The notes below the pieces were generated by a model, which saw only the letters and a program-made list of their open reading frames with translations, did no database searches and had not been told where the DNA came from. Shown piece after piece: positions 1 through 11,229 of a stretch of 64,000 nucleotides of DNA. Location: assembly GCF_019578655.1 (NCBI RefSeq), contig NC_063256.1:30614342-30678341 (forward strand). Reading direction: 5' to 3'. How positions within the stretch are numbered: position 1 is the stretch's first letter; the number at the start of each line of letters is the position of its first letter. This DNA is from Ricinus communis (lineage: Eukaryota > Streptophyta > Magnoliopsida > Malpighiales > Euphorbiaceae). A program made the translations under genes and the position numbers.

Positions 1-995
1 GTCAAGAGGTTTTTATAAGGGTTGTAATGGGGATTAGGTAGGGGTAGGTAAATTTGGTAAGAGTTGAACCTATGGTGTTCTGCAATGAAATACATGACCT
101 GCACACAAGCCACAATGATCACAACGGGTAAGCAATGGACAGTAGTCCAAGGTGGGAAATAGGAATCAAGTCAAAATGTTTAGCTTACTTACTTTCTTTC
201 TTTTCATCACCTTTCCTTCTTATTCTTCTATTTATTTTTTTTCTTTTTTTTTTCATAAGGGAAGAACATTCACATAATAGAGTGAATTTCTTTTGGATTG
301 AAGAAAGCTGCTATAAGATTCCACACTATTCCCAAGACAAAAATTCTCAATAAAAACAAATCATGTGCAGAATCATAACCCAAAGCAGAATAAAACTAAG
401 TGGCAATGAAATATGATAAAAAAAATGGTGAAAGAGGGGGTTATCTACAGAATCAATAAACGAATGATGGCTATTTGGCTAGAATGAAAAACCTAAGTGC
501 CTCTATCATACCAAAGTGTTAAACTCTCCTTGTGGCCCTCATAAGCATTACCGAGCAAGTTCTAAAAGTAAAGACAGTAATTGGCACTCTCAATAAGAAA
601 TAAATACAAGCATATAAAGTGTATGCTTACAATTTAGGCTCAATTTCTCACAAGTGTGCTTTTGAGTAGGTTCCAAACAAAAATCATCAAAACAGAATTA
701 AATAAACCAAAGCAACTTAGTGCAGAACTCAAACTAATTATCTTACATTCTTCCACAAAACTCAACACTATCGGTTTTACCCGATCACATGGACATAAAC
801 AGGATTTCAAAAGCAAGTCAACAGTAAGAGTATCGAAACAAAGTGAAAAATTTTCAAAATTTTACAAAAAATTGCATAAGAAATAAGCAAATAACTGAGA
901 TGGGATAATTGAAACGCGATATATACACTAGAAAAGGATCTGAATTTCATGTACAAAATAATAAAAACACGAAAACAAGTGTATATAAATATCAC
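1..995 (-). other. Athila-N 3' untranslated region
   Basis: No gene is seen. On the minus strand the stretch ends in a pyrimidine-rich segment (CCTACCCCTACCTAATCC and neighbours, + positions about 25-55), which resembles the 3' UTR of plant Athila elements. The hydrophobic plus-strand reading frame at 135-353 is a translation of a T-rich tract. The 3' LTR is expected further left, outside the window. Confidence 0.5.
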
Positions 996-1032
996 CACCC
1001 CACACTTGAAGGACACACTGTCCTCAGTGTAC
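996..1032 (-). other. Conserved Athila post-ORF1 motif
   Basis: The minus strand reads ACTGAGGACAGTGTG, a short spacer, then AAGTGTGGGG. The same block occurs in Athila-A at 24396-24426 (ATTGAGGACAATGTG then AAGTGTGGGG). The first half is a small dyad. The position downstream of ORF1 is the same in both elements, which supports homology. Its role is unknown to me; a second AAGTGTGGGGG in Athila-A is the polypurine tract itself. Confidence 0.6.
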
Positions 1033-1326
1033 AAAATATAAGAAATGAAAAAGGAAAAAGAAACTAATACTACCTTGACTATGGCTCCGGAGTTAAAAGA
1101 GGTGCATCAGCAGGTATATCAGGGCGTTGGCTAGTCTGTAGTGGAGGAGTGGCTGCTCTCTGAGGATTAGAAATAGTTTCACATGCAGGAGCTGGTGGAT
1201 TAGCAGGAGCAGCGTCAATAGGAGGCTCGTCAGGCTGCTGTGTTGAAGGGTGCTCAGTCGAAGAGGGAGGGCCAGTTGGATCATCCGCTAGAGGATGTCA
1301 AAATGGCTATGCTCTGGAACCCGGCT

Positions 1327-2691
1327 CTATGGACAGGCAGGTGCAAAGTTTGTAGCAAAAATATCATCAAACATGTCATCGGCCATAGAGGCCTCTAACC
1401 TACCTCCCTGCTCAGTCAGGGCCTGAAGCATAGCCCTTTGCCTCTCAAACTGAGCCATCATATGGCTCTGAAACTCAGCCTGACGCTTTAAAAGGTCTTG
1501 CTGAAAAGCCTCTTGTCGAATGAAATGCTGCTGCTGCTCCTCTGCCAACCTCTACACTGTAAGCTGCAACTCTCTAAACTCAATTGGAGAGACTCCTAAA
1601 ACAAATTTGATGAAGAACCGTATGAGTCAAGTAGATGGTTTGGAGGAAGACTCCGGAATATCAGAAGAAGGTAGGACATCCTGTGTACCATGGGCTCGTG
1701 GGGCAGGTCACTCATCTTTGAGTGCTACCAAGAGAGCATTCCTCAGTCTATACTCTGGTCCTAGCGGACCCTGCCTACAAGTCACCATCCCCATACTAAT
1801 CAACTGGGGAAGTCCCAAAGTCTCCATCACCCCCAGCTCTGTTAAATGTGGTATCGCCTCCTCCAAAACTCCTAAGCTCCTAGCCAGTCGAGTAATGTAA
1901 GTCCCAAAATAGAAAAATACCTTCTTTGAGTTATTGCAGAAGGCACTGATTTGTCTAGCCAACAAATATCCTATGTCGATGGATTGGTGCTGATGCAAGC
2001 TGTAAAGTATAAACAGGTTCGGTTGGGTAATTACACCACCACTATCTCCCCTGCCAGTGATGGTCCTAGCCAGCAATACATGCGAGCACCGCAGTCCTTC
2101 AGGAAAGTTAGACACCTTGGACTGGCTGGCACTGTACCCCTCAATGTCATCAGAAATCTCGGCCCACATCTGCGGATATGACACACCAGGCGTGTATATA
2201 CAGCGACTGTAAACCTCCCCAGCTGCATCGTCGTCAAACCACAAGCCCAAGTGTACCCCAAACTACTGCACACTCATCGTGAAAGTCTACTTTGCTAGTC
2301 TAAAACTAATCGCATCCGGTTGTTGGAAGTCCCACAACTGGCTCTGCAGAAAGAAAGTGCTGGCAAACTCCACAGTCAACTCCCTATATGTTGGTTCAAC
2401 TATCTCAAACAAATGCTGAAATGGGGGCATCTCAAGATATCGGCGGACTGTAGCTGCAAGACCAACGGTCTCCAGTGCTAGCCAGTCTATCCTATGCCCC
2501 TTTCCCAAATCTTTGTGCCTCATTGATTGATATCTCTGCTCAAAGGTGGGCTGGCCTTGGAAAAATAGGAGTCGATGGCGCTGCAGTGGTCTAATTTGGC
2601 CTGAACTAGTCGGCGCAATGCCTGACGATCGAGAGGAAGAGAAACCATCAGTCCGCCTCTTGTAAACTCCTGATCCTCGTCTGGTAGACAT
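1327..2691 (-). pseudogene. Athila ORF1 (post-pol accessory protein), Athila-N copy
   Basis: One frame of about 455 codons runs from the ATG at 2691 to the stop at 1327, with a handful of in-frame stops and no frameshift. The N-terminus is basic and Ser/Arg-rich (MSTRRGSGVYKRR). The core domain has YRELTVEFASTF then AISFRLAK, and further on YITRLARSLGVL, which matches YITRLAKNLHIF in the Athila-A ORF1. The C-terminus is a Gln-rich coiled coil (EEQQQHFIRQEAFQQ) followed by a short acidic tail (MADDMFDDIF). This is the protein in the 'env-like' position of Athila elements (Athila ORF-1 / putative plant transposon protein family). No signal peptide or membrane anchor is visible, so an envelope role is not supported. 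It has its own upstream TATA box and palindrome cluster. Confidence 0.8.
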
Positions 2692-2697
2692 GGTTAC

Positions 2698-3244
2698 CTG
2701 AAAAAGAAATTTTTAGTACTAAGGATCAACGAAATTCTGGCAGCATAACAGCATAAATAGACAAATCGAACGATTTAACTTGATAAAATTAAACCGCTCA
2801 ATGTCCTGCAAAGAAAATTCAATCCACAACACTACCAACCAATGCTAACCAATTAAATTTTCAATTCATCCACATGGAGTTTAACTTCGCCATAAACCAA
2901 CATGCTAATATAAAACAGATACAACAGAGTCGACTATATATGACAGAGCCTATTGTTTATCTGCCAACAATAATAATAAAGAGGAAAATAAAGAATTAAT
3001 TACAATCATGAATAATGGTAGAAAAGAAAAACAAAAAATATGAGCAAGTTAGGTGTATAAACTAAATTAAAGAAAACAAAAGAAAATTAAGCACAAACAT
3101 GAATGTAAATGCATGTACCAAATAATAAAATAAGGAAATAAATAAAAAAAATTGAAACACAAATTCGAACACAAAGAAAACATAAATTCAAATTAATATA
3201 AAAAAAATAAAAAAATATGAAAAATGAAGTTGAAGGGTACTTAC
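2698..3244 (-). other. Probable 5'-UTR intron of Athila-N ORF1
   Basis: On the minus strand a canonical donor, GTAAGT, starts at 3244 (TCAA|GTAAGTACCC). A pyrimidine-rich acceptor (TTTCTTTTTCAG) ends at 2698, seven bases before the ORF1 ATG. The roughly 547 bases between are A/T-rich with no coding content, as plant introns are. Splicing would join a short leader, beginning near the TATA box at 3363-3373, to the ORF1 start. This is inferred from splice signals only. Confidence 0.55.
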
Positions 3245-3362
3245 TTGACAAACGCAATATCCAAAGCCTTCAAGATGAGAAATAAGAAGTGAGAGAGTAA
3301 GAGAGGAGATAATTGCTAAAACTAAAGGGAGAGCAAAATTTTTGGCCATTTTGAAATGAAGT

Positions 3363-3570
3363 GGTATATATAGGCAGTGTACGGAACACGCCCGTGTTCA
3401 CCAACAGGGACCGTGTTCATGAACACGGTTTGGATATCGGGCCGTGTTAAGCAAATTTAAACGTGCTGACTTACCAACTTCTGAGAACACGCCTGTGTTT
3501 CTGAAACACGGGGACGTGTTGGGGACACAGTCGGGCATAAATGCCCGTGTGGCCTACTGTGAACGTGTTC
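3363..3570 (-). promoter_or_regulatory. Internal promoter of Athila-N ORF1: palindrome cluster plus TATA box
   Basis: A TATATATA box (minus strand, 3363-3373) is immediately preceded by a cluster of ACACG/CGTGT words. These include GAACACGCCCGTGTTC at 3384-3399, ACCGTGTTCATGAACACGG at about 3410-3430, GGCCGTGTT near 3440, and more to 3570. The words match those in this family's LTR (AACACGGCCGTGTT). Its position 5' of the intron and ORF1 suggests a promoter. The promoter role is inference; the repeats and the TATA box are seen directly. Confidence 0.6.
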
Positions 3571-3629
3571 ATCTTAATTTGATTTTCTTTAATTAGAAAA
3601 TGGTCCGAATAATTGCACATAGTCATGAT

Positions 3630-4613
3630 GCTCTAGGGGCTCTTCCAATTTGAAAGCTGAAGTTTCACCAATTGGAAGGATCGACGGTTGGGCAATTTCT
3701 TCAGGAACGTCGATGGTTTTCTCTAGTCCTTAGCTTGGTTCACTTGCTAAAAGAAACTCGAGCTCCTTCAAGACTTCTTCATTGGATAACTCGTGCTCAT
3801 CTTCCATCATCGATGGGACTTGTGGAAAATCCACCAAAAATTCCTCTAACTGCAACTCAGCATCATCAACTGTACATTCCTGTTAGTAGTCTTTTAGAGG
3901 GATCATGTTTGCCTCTTCCTTTTCTGGCTCTATCTCCATGTTCAAAGAGTCATCCTGCACAAAAGCATCATTGTCAAACATAATAGATAACCCAAAAAAT
4001 TCTCACCTGAACGCAAAGTGACGGTGCTTAAGTATTCCTCAGATTCAGTAGCGTTTGATGGAGTTCCTAATTGCTCTTTAGCTAGTAACTTGAAGATTAA
4101 GCCTACTTGATGCTCTATGTTCTTAATCGAGGCTTGTTGATCTTCAAGTATCCTCTTTGTTTGTTGGAATCTATCCTCAAGACTTGCAATAAACCTCATC
4201 ATCAGCTCCTCTGACACTAACTCTTCACCTTGAGTTGATGGTGCAAGATTAGGCTGCTGAAATTCTGGTGGTTCTTGGCCATTTAAGCTCCATCCAAAGG
4301 GTGAATGAGTGCTCCATTCTTGATTGTAGGTGCTTCCATACGAGTCATTTGGCCAACTTCTCGTATAATTCACCTGTTCATAGTTATAAGAACAATGAGC
4401 AACATCACTATACAATGGACAATCATTACTCAAATGTAAACCACAACAAAATTCATAAAAAACTTGAGATGAAAGGATAGGAGTGGAGAGTTGATCGGTA
4501 GCCCTGCAAAATGATTCCACTCGAGCTTCTAAAGATGCATGGGTATCCCAATTTTTAGCACTCTCTTGGTTCCTGATCCCATTTTCCAACGTGTCATACA
4601 AAGAGTTTAGCAT
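3630..4613 (-). pseudogene. gag: Athila gag C-terminal region (Athila-N)
   Basis: The frame from 4613 to 3942 carries the zinc-finger-like motif CCGLHLSNDC, then a region with QQTKRILEDQQASIKN, then HQVGLIFKLLAKEQLG and ending STVTLRSGE. That order (finger, QVGQ-like helix, VTLRSGK) is diagnostic of the C-terminal third of Athila gag. After a frameshift an acidic stretch continues (NEEVLKELEFLLASEPS, then ILPIGETSAFKLEE) to about 3630 with stops. The N-terminal capsid-like two thirds and the start codon are missing between the primer site and 4613. What follows is not protease or reverse transcriptase but the ORF1 promoter, so pol is deleted. Confidence 0.75.
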
Positions 4614-4750
4614 TGAACCTCATTATCATCCACTATCTAAATCATAAACTTAACTAAATAAATATGTACAAATAAAACAGAAATAAATATAAATAATAAA
4701 AAAATGGCTAAATTATCAAATAGCAAATTTCACTCTAGTTTTCAAACATT

Positions 4751-4767
4751 CCGCGGCAACGGTGCCA
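4751..4767 (-). other. Primer binding site, tRNA-Asp type (Athila-N)
   Basis: The minus strand reads TGGCACCGTTGCCGCGG, close to TGGCGCCGTTGCCGGGG, the complement of the 3' end of plant tRNA-Asp used by Athila elements. It starts six bases inside the LTR end (ACATCA then AGTTTT), as expected for a minus-strand 5' LTR on the right. Confidence 0.85.
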
Positions 4768-4773
4768 AAAACT

Positions 4774-6225
4774 TGATGTGTGCTACTTGTGTTAGCTACA
4801 ATCTAAGGCAGTGTACCTATCGATGCAGTCTAGCACTAATGGCGAGTATCAAGGTCGTATTCCTCGGGAAAATGAAAGCCTAGAGTTACTCCTTTGTTCT
4901 TTGTTATATTAACCTAAAATGAGTGATGAATAATTTCTAAACTAACTAATAGCTACAAGCTAAGTTCTAAGGGAGATGCATGAGTAATTGATAACTAAAA
5001 TAACCAAGACAAGAAAGCAAACCCAAAGGGAACCTAAACTAGTTGGCAATCAAACAAAAGATAAAGGATTGGTGAGTCTAATTATGGTACCCGTGGATGA
5101 ATTCTTAACCGAATTCGGTTTTTCTCTCTCGATAACCGAATTCCTAAACCTAATAACCTAAAGTTGGAATCTCTTCCTAACGATTGATTCTTAAATTAGC
5201 ATTAAGCTTTAATCCGCCTCTATTAAGCTTTGTTAATTCTTAATCCGGCTAGTTAATTATCCTTATCTCTAAGCGATTATTAACCAGTTCTTGCTATTCA
5301 AAATTCCAATTGCCAAATGAACTTCTCAATCACACAAAGCAATCTAAACACACAATTCACAACGTCTCATGAATAATGCATTATCTTATTAATACTAAAA
5401 ACAAGAGAATACAAAACTAACCCAAACAATCCAACAATATAATACTAAGCCAACATAGTAAAGAAATCCCAATGGATTTAATCAATCTAGCTAATCATGT
5501 TCATTATCAAAATCCACAAGAATACAATTACAACAAAGAGTAAAGGTAGAGAAAACCCAATTACACCCTTGGATGAGAGTAAACAGCCCCAATTCCTCTT
5601 GCTCGAATTGAATCGATTCTTGTTCCTCTTGCTCGATTTGAAAACCAATCAACGAACCTCGCCCAATCTTCAATCCTTGAAGGGTATCCAATTGAAACCT
5701 TGATCCAAGTCTCCTCTTTCCTTGGTTTCAGCTTAGAAAACCCCTAGAGAGAGAAAAATTAGGGTTTGGGATGTTCTCCCCTACTCTTCTTCTTTCTTTC
5801 CTCTTTTCTTTCTTTTAATTAATTCCCCCTGTCGCCGCCAACACGGCCGTATTGATGCCAGTGTTCCCAACATGGGCTGGTGTTTATGCCCATGTTACTC
5901 TCTATGGTCATGCTCCCTAAAAACTTCTTTTTCTTTGATGTTTGATGCACCCAACACGGCCGTGTTGGTGCCCGTGTTGGGAACATGGCCAGTGTTGAAA
6001 TCAACACAGCCCTGTTCAGCTTCCTCATGTGCATACTTAGCTTGTTTTGGCAGCTTTGACGTCAAATTATGCTCCAATTCTTCCCTTTATCATTCTTTGA
6101 CTTCTTTTGGACCTAATGCACACAAACAGACGCATAGGGTGAGTGTTGGGACCAATTCACATCCAAATGTCCATAAAATCAATCTTAAAAAACCCTATTT
6201 AGATGTGTATATTTTACGCACATCA
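4774..6225 (-). repeat. 5' LTR of Athila-N (about 1.45 kb)
   Basis: The LTR is bounded by TGATGTGTG and CGCACATCA (plus-strand ends), a near-perfect terminal inverted repeat, with the primer site just outside its left end. It is homologous along its length to the solo LTR at 16768-18136: both open with TGTGTTAGCTACAATCTAAG and close with TACGCACATCA. At 5841-6010 it carries the palindrome words, including the perfect 18-bp CCAACACGGCCGTGTTGG at 5951-5968. On the minus strand the cluster is followed by an AT-rich GAATTAATTAAAAG, conserved in both copies, which may serve as the TATA region. Confidence 0.85.
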
Positions 6226-6632
6226 AGCGACAAATCATTTTTTAGAATGGATAGTAGCCAGAGGGAAGTCTCTTCAATCACCAATTCAACGAGCGCAGCT
6301 CTCAATTCTGACGAACGTAGTTTCCCAAAATACGAGCGTAGCTCCCAAATCCAAGTAGGATAAGTCTGTAAAATCCAAGCAGGAAAACTCCTCAAACCTA
6401 AGTAGGTGAACTCCTCAAATTCAAGCAGGTGAAGTCCTCAAATCCCTAGTGGAGCGAAGTCCTCAACCTAAACGGGTGTGGCCCCACATTGAATCAGTAA
6501 TTAAAGTTTGAGCATATGAAGCGTGGCTTCTACAGCTTACGTATCCTTTTGCTACATCCTTGATGTCCATGATTTGTCTCTATTTATTTAATGCATTTGC
6601 ATGCTCATAAATTTCAACAAATTGGGGGTAGC
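6226..6632 (+). other. 3' UTR and polypurine tract of the leftmost Tat unit
   Basis: This is the remnant of a Tat element whose upstream part is interrupted by Athila-N. It contains about five degenerate units of roughly 27 bases built on AAGCAGGTGAAGTCCTCAAA (6340-6480). It ends with AAATTGGGGGTAGC, a polypurine-like tract directly before the LTR. The same arrangement is at 37790-38111 and 48300-48689. No coding content is seen. Confidence 0.7.
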
Positions 6633-8843
6633 TATCAGCACCCCTTTTTCAGATCTAGATATCAAGGGAAAAATGAAAAAACCTATGATGAAAATTACTA
6701 CCTTCTCGGAAGGTGAAGGACAGATGAATCTGAGGTTAGGACCAAGGTTAATCCAAATGGAATTACCTTTCTGAAATCACTTTAGACCTAATTGTCAAAA
6801 AAAACTAAGTTTGAGGATCAAAATGGTAGTTTTTACAAATTCAAGGACCTAATTACAATTTTTTCATAAAATTTTATGGTGTAGAGTCAATCAGCTGTAC
6901 GTAGAGCCAATCGACTACTGTAACATAGAGCCAATCGGTTTTACATAGTGCCGATTGAGTTTTTGGCACTCCGACGTCATTTCTCTATGACGATTTCACG
7001 TCCATTTACAAATTTTAGAAGGTTTCCTTGATGATAATCATCATTTTATTAATAATTATTTAAATAGAAAAAAATAAAATGAGATATTTATCGATATTCC
7101 TAAATATCTATCGCTTTCTCTAGGGTTTCAACCCTACCTCTATAAATAGAAAAAGTTGTTTAGGGTTTTAAAGGGGGAATCAAGAACTGAGAATTAGGAG
7201 TAAGCAAGATCAACATTTGAGAGGCACTGAGAAAGAAAAAATAAAGAGAAAGTCCAAAGAAAAAAAAAAACGCTATCGTTGTTAGTCGTCCTTAGAAGAT
7301 CCAAGCAATTAAAGAAAAATCATTTTTGGAAAATTTATTTTAATCGATAGAAGATTTATCAGAGCTAGATCTAGCACTAGATTCCTACCTAGCCTTCGAT
7401 TCTTCAACTGCATCCTCATTGCCCGAGACTTGCATATCCAATATTTACGGTGACAACCTGAGGGTTCTTTCAATCAATCATTCATCATAATCATAAAATC
7501 GGTTCTTCGATTCTTTTTTTAATTTTTTATTTTATCTTTAGAAACATATTAGGATTTTGATTTTTGATCAGTATGGTTAGATTAGTTTTTTCTTTTTTTG
7601 TGAATATGCATGTTAAAATCTGATAATAAGAACTTAGGTTTTAAAATCTGGTATTTTGCCAGTTAAGGTTTTAGATTTAATTAGAAAAATGTTATAGGAT
7701 TAATGTTTAGATTTTTATTGTGTTTAGGTGAGTACATATGTTCTGATTTGCCTTCTCTTACTTTACAATATTTAGGTTTCTTAGAAGTTTAGGATTTTGA
7801 TTGGTTGATAGTCTATTGTTGTTTTAATTCTAATGTTTTTTTTTTTGTCTTTAACTTAATGTTTTACTTTTATATTCTTTTTATTCTAATTGAATTTTAC
7901 TGTTCATGCATGTGAAACTCGGCTTTAGGGATTCAAAATTGCACCGACAAAAGATGAAAATCAGCCTGGGAATCCTAGAGCCGATCGGTTGTTCAAGCTA
8001 GACTCCAATTTTTGTGTCTTTTTGGCAATTCTTGATGTACTTTTAGTTTCTCTATAGTTTTAGGTCTTTTCTTTTTCGCAATCGTAGTTATAGGTATGTC
8101 GTAATAATTAGGTTTTACTTTCTGCTTTATTTTATTTATTTTTGTTTATTGTATGTTAACTAAATATGTGATTATATGTTTGATTAAATAAAATGGGCCA
8201 CTTACACTTAGGGCTAAGAACTAATCCAATATGAAAGTGGTAGTCTAATAGGCTAATCAACTTTAATTGGGCCAAAAACACTAAAATTCAAGTAGGCTTT
8301 TTAGGTTTTGGCCTGATTAGTTAGGGCTTGGACTTAATCATAATTAGGATCACATTGAATGGGCCTCATCATAATAAGTAGTCCATTAGGCTTAAAGGTT
8401 GGAATTCAAGAGCATAATTGGTAATTGGGCTAGACTAGAAGGGTCTTGTACATAATTGAGCAGGAAGCTAGATTAACAACTTAAACATGGTCTAGGCTAG
8501 AATAAAATGGGCTAGACTCAGGTGTATTGTGTGTGTTATATGGCATGCCTGTATATAAATTGCTTGCATTTATAGGGAATAATTTGTTAAACAATAAAAT
8601 TAAAGAACAATATACACAAAAAAGGAGTTGGCTTCCGGATCCATCTTTGGAATCTATGGCGTAAGCTTCCTTAGGGAATCTAAGAAACGCCACTCATTAG
8701 TAAAAGTGTCCTAGTGATTACCCGGGTGGCAACTCCCATCTTCGCGCTAGTCTTAGTGGATAGTTAGCATGTTCCCAATTAGGTTGAAAAGCCTTACAAT
8801 GTCATAGTCGCTAAAGACACTTGAGTGCGCGCCCGATTCAAAA
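6633..8843 (+). repeat. Tat LTR1, full unit
   Basis: It starts TATCAGCACCCC (TGTCAGCACCC in LTR2) and aligns over its length with LTR2 (38112-40284) and LTR3. Features in order are: the palindrome cluster of the AGCCGATCGGCT type at 6882-6960 (AGAGCCAATCGG, GTGCCGATTG), TATAAATA at 7141-7148, and a second AGAGCCGATCGG at 7977-7990. It ends near the conserved CGCTAAAGACACTTG-(A/G)GTGCGCGCCCGA. The final GCCCACA is lost at the junction with the partial copy that follows. Length about 2.2 kb matches the other two units. Confidence 0.8.
7141..7148 (+). promoter_or_regulatory. TATA box of Tat LTR1
   Basis: TATAAATA lies in CCTCTATAAATAGAAAAAG, about 180 bases downstream of the palindrome cluster at 6882-6960. 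The position is conserved in LTR2 (CTCTCTAAATAGAAAAAGG, about 38585). It is the likely start region of the element's transcript. Confidence 0.55.
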
Positions 8844-10463
8844 CCACTAAGAAAGAACAATTTTAGAAAATAAGTCACTGAAGTAAGAATCATTTTTGGA
8901 AATTTATTTCTAAATTGACAGAAGATTTTTCTGCATCAGATCCAGCACTACATTCCTACCTGGTTGACTTAATTGGATCCTCATCACCTAAGACTCGTAG
9001 TCTATCAACTATGGTAACAACTTGAGGGTTCCTTCAATTATACATCCACCATCATCATGAAATTGGTTCCTTCGTTCCTTTTTTGTTTTGTTTTTATTAT
9101 TTATTTTTAGAAACATGATTAGGATTTTGATTAATGATCAATATGATTAGATTAGGTTTTTGGAATATGCATGATTATTGGGTTTTGAATATGAAAATAA
9201 GAAATCTAGGATTTTAAAATATGATATTTTGCCAATTAAGGTTTTGGATCTAATTAGAAACATGTCATACAATTAATGTATAGATTTATATTTCCATTAT
9301 GATTAGGTAATTAATCATGTCTAATATGATTTCTTGATTTGCCACATGTTAGTTTATTGCATTTAAGGTTTTTTTCCAGTTTAGGATCTTGATCGTTCAA
9401 TTGACTCATGTAGTTTTTACTTTAATGTTTATTTATTCTATTTTCTTTCATTCTAATTGATTTTACTGTCTGTGCATGTGAATTTTGGCTCTAGGATGCA
9501 AAAATATACTGAAGAATTGTTGGAAGTCTAGCTTAGAACCCTAGAGCCGATCAGCTCTACACATAGAGCCAATCAACTTTACATATAGAGCCGATAAGTT
9601 GTTCAAGCTCAGCCTCAATTTTTTTTTATTTTTTATGATTTTTGATGTATCTCGACGTTCTGTATAGTTTTTAGGTCTTTTCTTTTCCTAATCGCTATTG
9701 TAGGCCGGATTGTAATAACTAGGTCTTACTTTCTACCATTATTTTATTTATTTATTTATTGCATGATTAATTAAATATGTATTCTATGATTGATTAATTA
9801 AAATCGGCCACATAGACTTAGGGTAAAAACTGGATCCAACATGAAGATGGTAGTCTAATAGGCTAATCAACATTAACTGGGCCTAAAATCCTAAGATCTA
9901 AGTAGACTTAGCGGGCTTTGGCATGCTTTAGTTAGGATTATAGTTTAATTAGAATTAGGATCACAATGAACATGCCTAATCATAATAAGTAGTCCAATAG
10001 GTTTAAAGGCTGAAAATCCAAAGCATAACATATAATAGGGCTAGACTAGGTGGGCTTTACACATAATTAACTAGTAAATTAGGCTAACAACTCTAATATG
10101 GGCTGGGTTGAATAAAAATGAGCTAGACTTAGGTGTATTGTGTGTGTTATTTGGCATGCCTGTGTATAAATTACTTGCATTTATAGAGAATAATTTTGTT
10201 AAATAATAAAATTAAAGACTAATATACACAAACAAGGAAGTTGACTTCCAGATCCATCTCTAGATTTTATGGCGTAAGCTTCCTTATGGAATTTAAGAAA
10301 TGCTACTCATTAGTAAAAGTGTCCCGGTGATTACCCGGGTGGCAACTCATATCTCCGCACTAGTCTCAGTGACTAGTTAGCGCGTTCCCAATTAAATTGA
10401 AAAGCCTTATTATACTGTAGTCGCTAAAGACACTTGGGTGCGTGCTTGAAACCGCCGCCCATA
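8844..10463 (+). repeat. Tat LTR1, tandem partial copy (3' two thirds)
   Basis: This repeats the LTR from an internal point (CACTAAGAAAGAAC) to its end, in direct orientation after the full unit. It has its own palindrome cluster at 9541-9600 (AGAGCCGATCAGCTCTAC, AGAGCCAATC, AGAGCCGATAAG) and ends GAAACCGCCGCCCATA just before the primer site. It has no U3 start or TATA box. LTR2 carries a partial copy that begins at the same internal point. Confidence 0.75.
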
Positions 10464-10464
10464 G

Positions 10465-10480
10465 TGGCGACTCCACTAGG
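10465..10480 (+). other. Tat primer binding site
   Basis: TGGCGACTCCACTAGG follows the LTR end by one base. This is the primer-site sequence typical of Tat/Ogre elements, which are reported to use tRNA-Arg. It fixes 10463 as an LTR 3' end and shows that LTR1 acts as a 5' LTR. Confidence 0.75.
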
Positions 10481-11229
10481 ATAAGAGAAGCTGATTCCAG
10501 TTTATGTTTGGCTTTAATTTTATTATTTAACAAGTTATTCTTGCATTATTACACTTTCACACACTGTACACTTTGGTCCCTATAACCCCGATGACGTCGA
10601 CTAGCGGTTCTTTAGTTCCACTCAAATCCTAGAATTGTGACACTCGCTACCATCACTCATAAGTATTGAGTGAATTTCTTTCATCGCATGGACCATTGAG
10701 TGGGGAAACGAGTCAAGGAAGACCATGTTTTGCTTGTGGGAGCCTTTTATTCTTATCCAAGACTCAGCTCATGGTAATGACCATAGTAATCTCCCTTAGG
10801 AACCCTGTTGCTTGCTATATGAGATGTCTTTCCTTTTAAGTATCTTAATCCTAAGTATTAAAAGGCCTTGGCCTAGAAATATGGAACCATGCTCTAGGCC
10901 CAAAATATGCAGGTTTTTATGCTTATACTGATAAACATTGCTTTGTTTGTTTTAATATGCTTTGAGACTTATGGCATGCGCGTCGGGCCTACTATCCCCT
11001 GTTAATAGAAAGCGAAATCTAAAATTTTAAGGTAGAAAGATTCCTTATGAACAGTGTGTGAGAGTAATAAGGTTGGAAGGATGAATTGTATACTACTTTG
11101 TGTGTGCTAACCTCTTTTCCTTTGTCCTTATGCATTGCACGTGCATCATGCATCTCATGCATCATACTAACCTTTGTTTTAGGCTCTGTTATGGGTTGGA
11201 AAAGAAAGATAGTGGGAGATTGGAAAGAG
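10481..11229 (+). other. Tat leader between primer site and inverted LTR fragment
   Basis: No recognisable gene. Before 11229 there is an acceptor-like CTTTGTTTTAG followed by an ATG at 11191 (MGWKRKIVGDWKECL), which is cut off within about 15 codons by the inverted LTR. This may be the start of a leader ORF, or chance. The real gag of this element resumes at 27609. Confidence 0.4.

Larger units (their letters stand above)
1..6225 (-). mobile_element. Pol-less Athila-lineage LTR retrotransposon (Athila-N), left end outside window
   Basis: Read on the minus strand the order is LTR, tRNA-Asp-type primer site, gag C-terminal part, palindrome cluster with TATA box, 5'-UTR intron, post-pol ORF1, and a 3' UTR that runs off the window edge. 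No reverse transcriptase, RNase H or integrase motif is present between gag and ORF1, where an Athila element normally carries about 3 kb of pol. It is therefore a deletion derivative that would need enzymes in trans. It lies in the 3' UTR of a Tat element whose polypurine tract is just to its right. The second LTR is not in view, so full length and target duplication cannot be given. Confidence 0.8.

Noticed and set aside
135..353. 72-codon hydrophobic frame, possible membrane peptide
   Set aside because: It translates a T/C-rich tract in the 3' UTR of a minus-strand Athila element. No homology or promoter.
1093..1284. Minus-strand 63-codon Leu-rich frame
   Set aside because: Downstream of the ORF1 stop with no start context or similarity; most likely chance.
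1327..2691. Calling Athila ORF1 a retroviral-type envelope glycoprotein
   Set aside because: No signal peptide, transmembrane anchor or glycoprotein pattern is visible; the protein is basic then coiled-coil and acidic, more like an intracellular protein.
5872..6363. 163-codon plus-strand frame
   Set aside because: It crosses the LTR of Athila-N and its boundary into Tat DNA, so it cannot be one gene.
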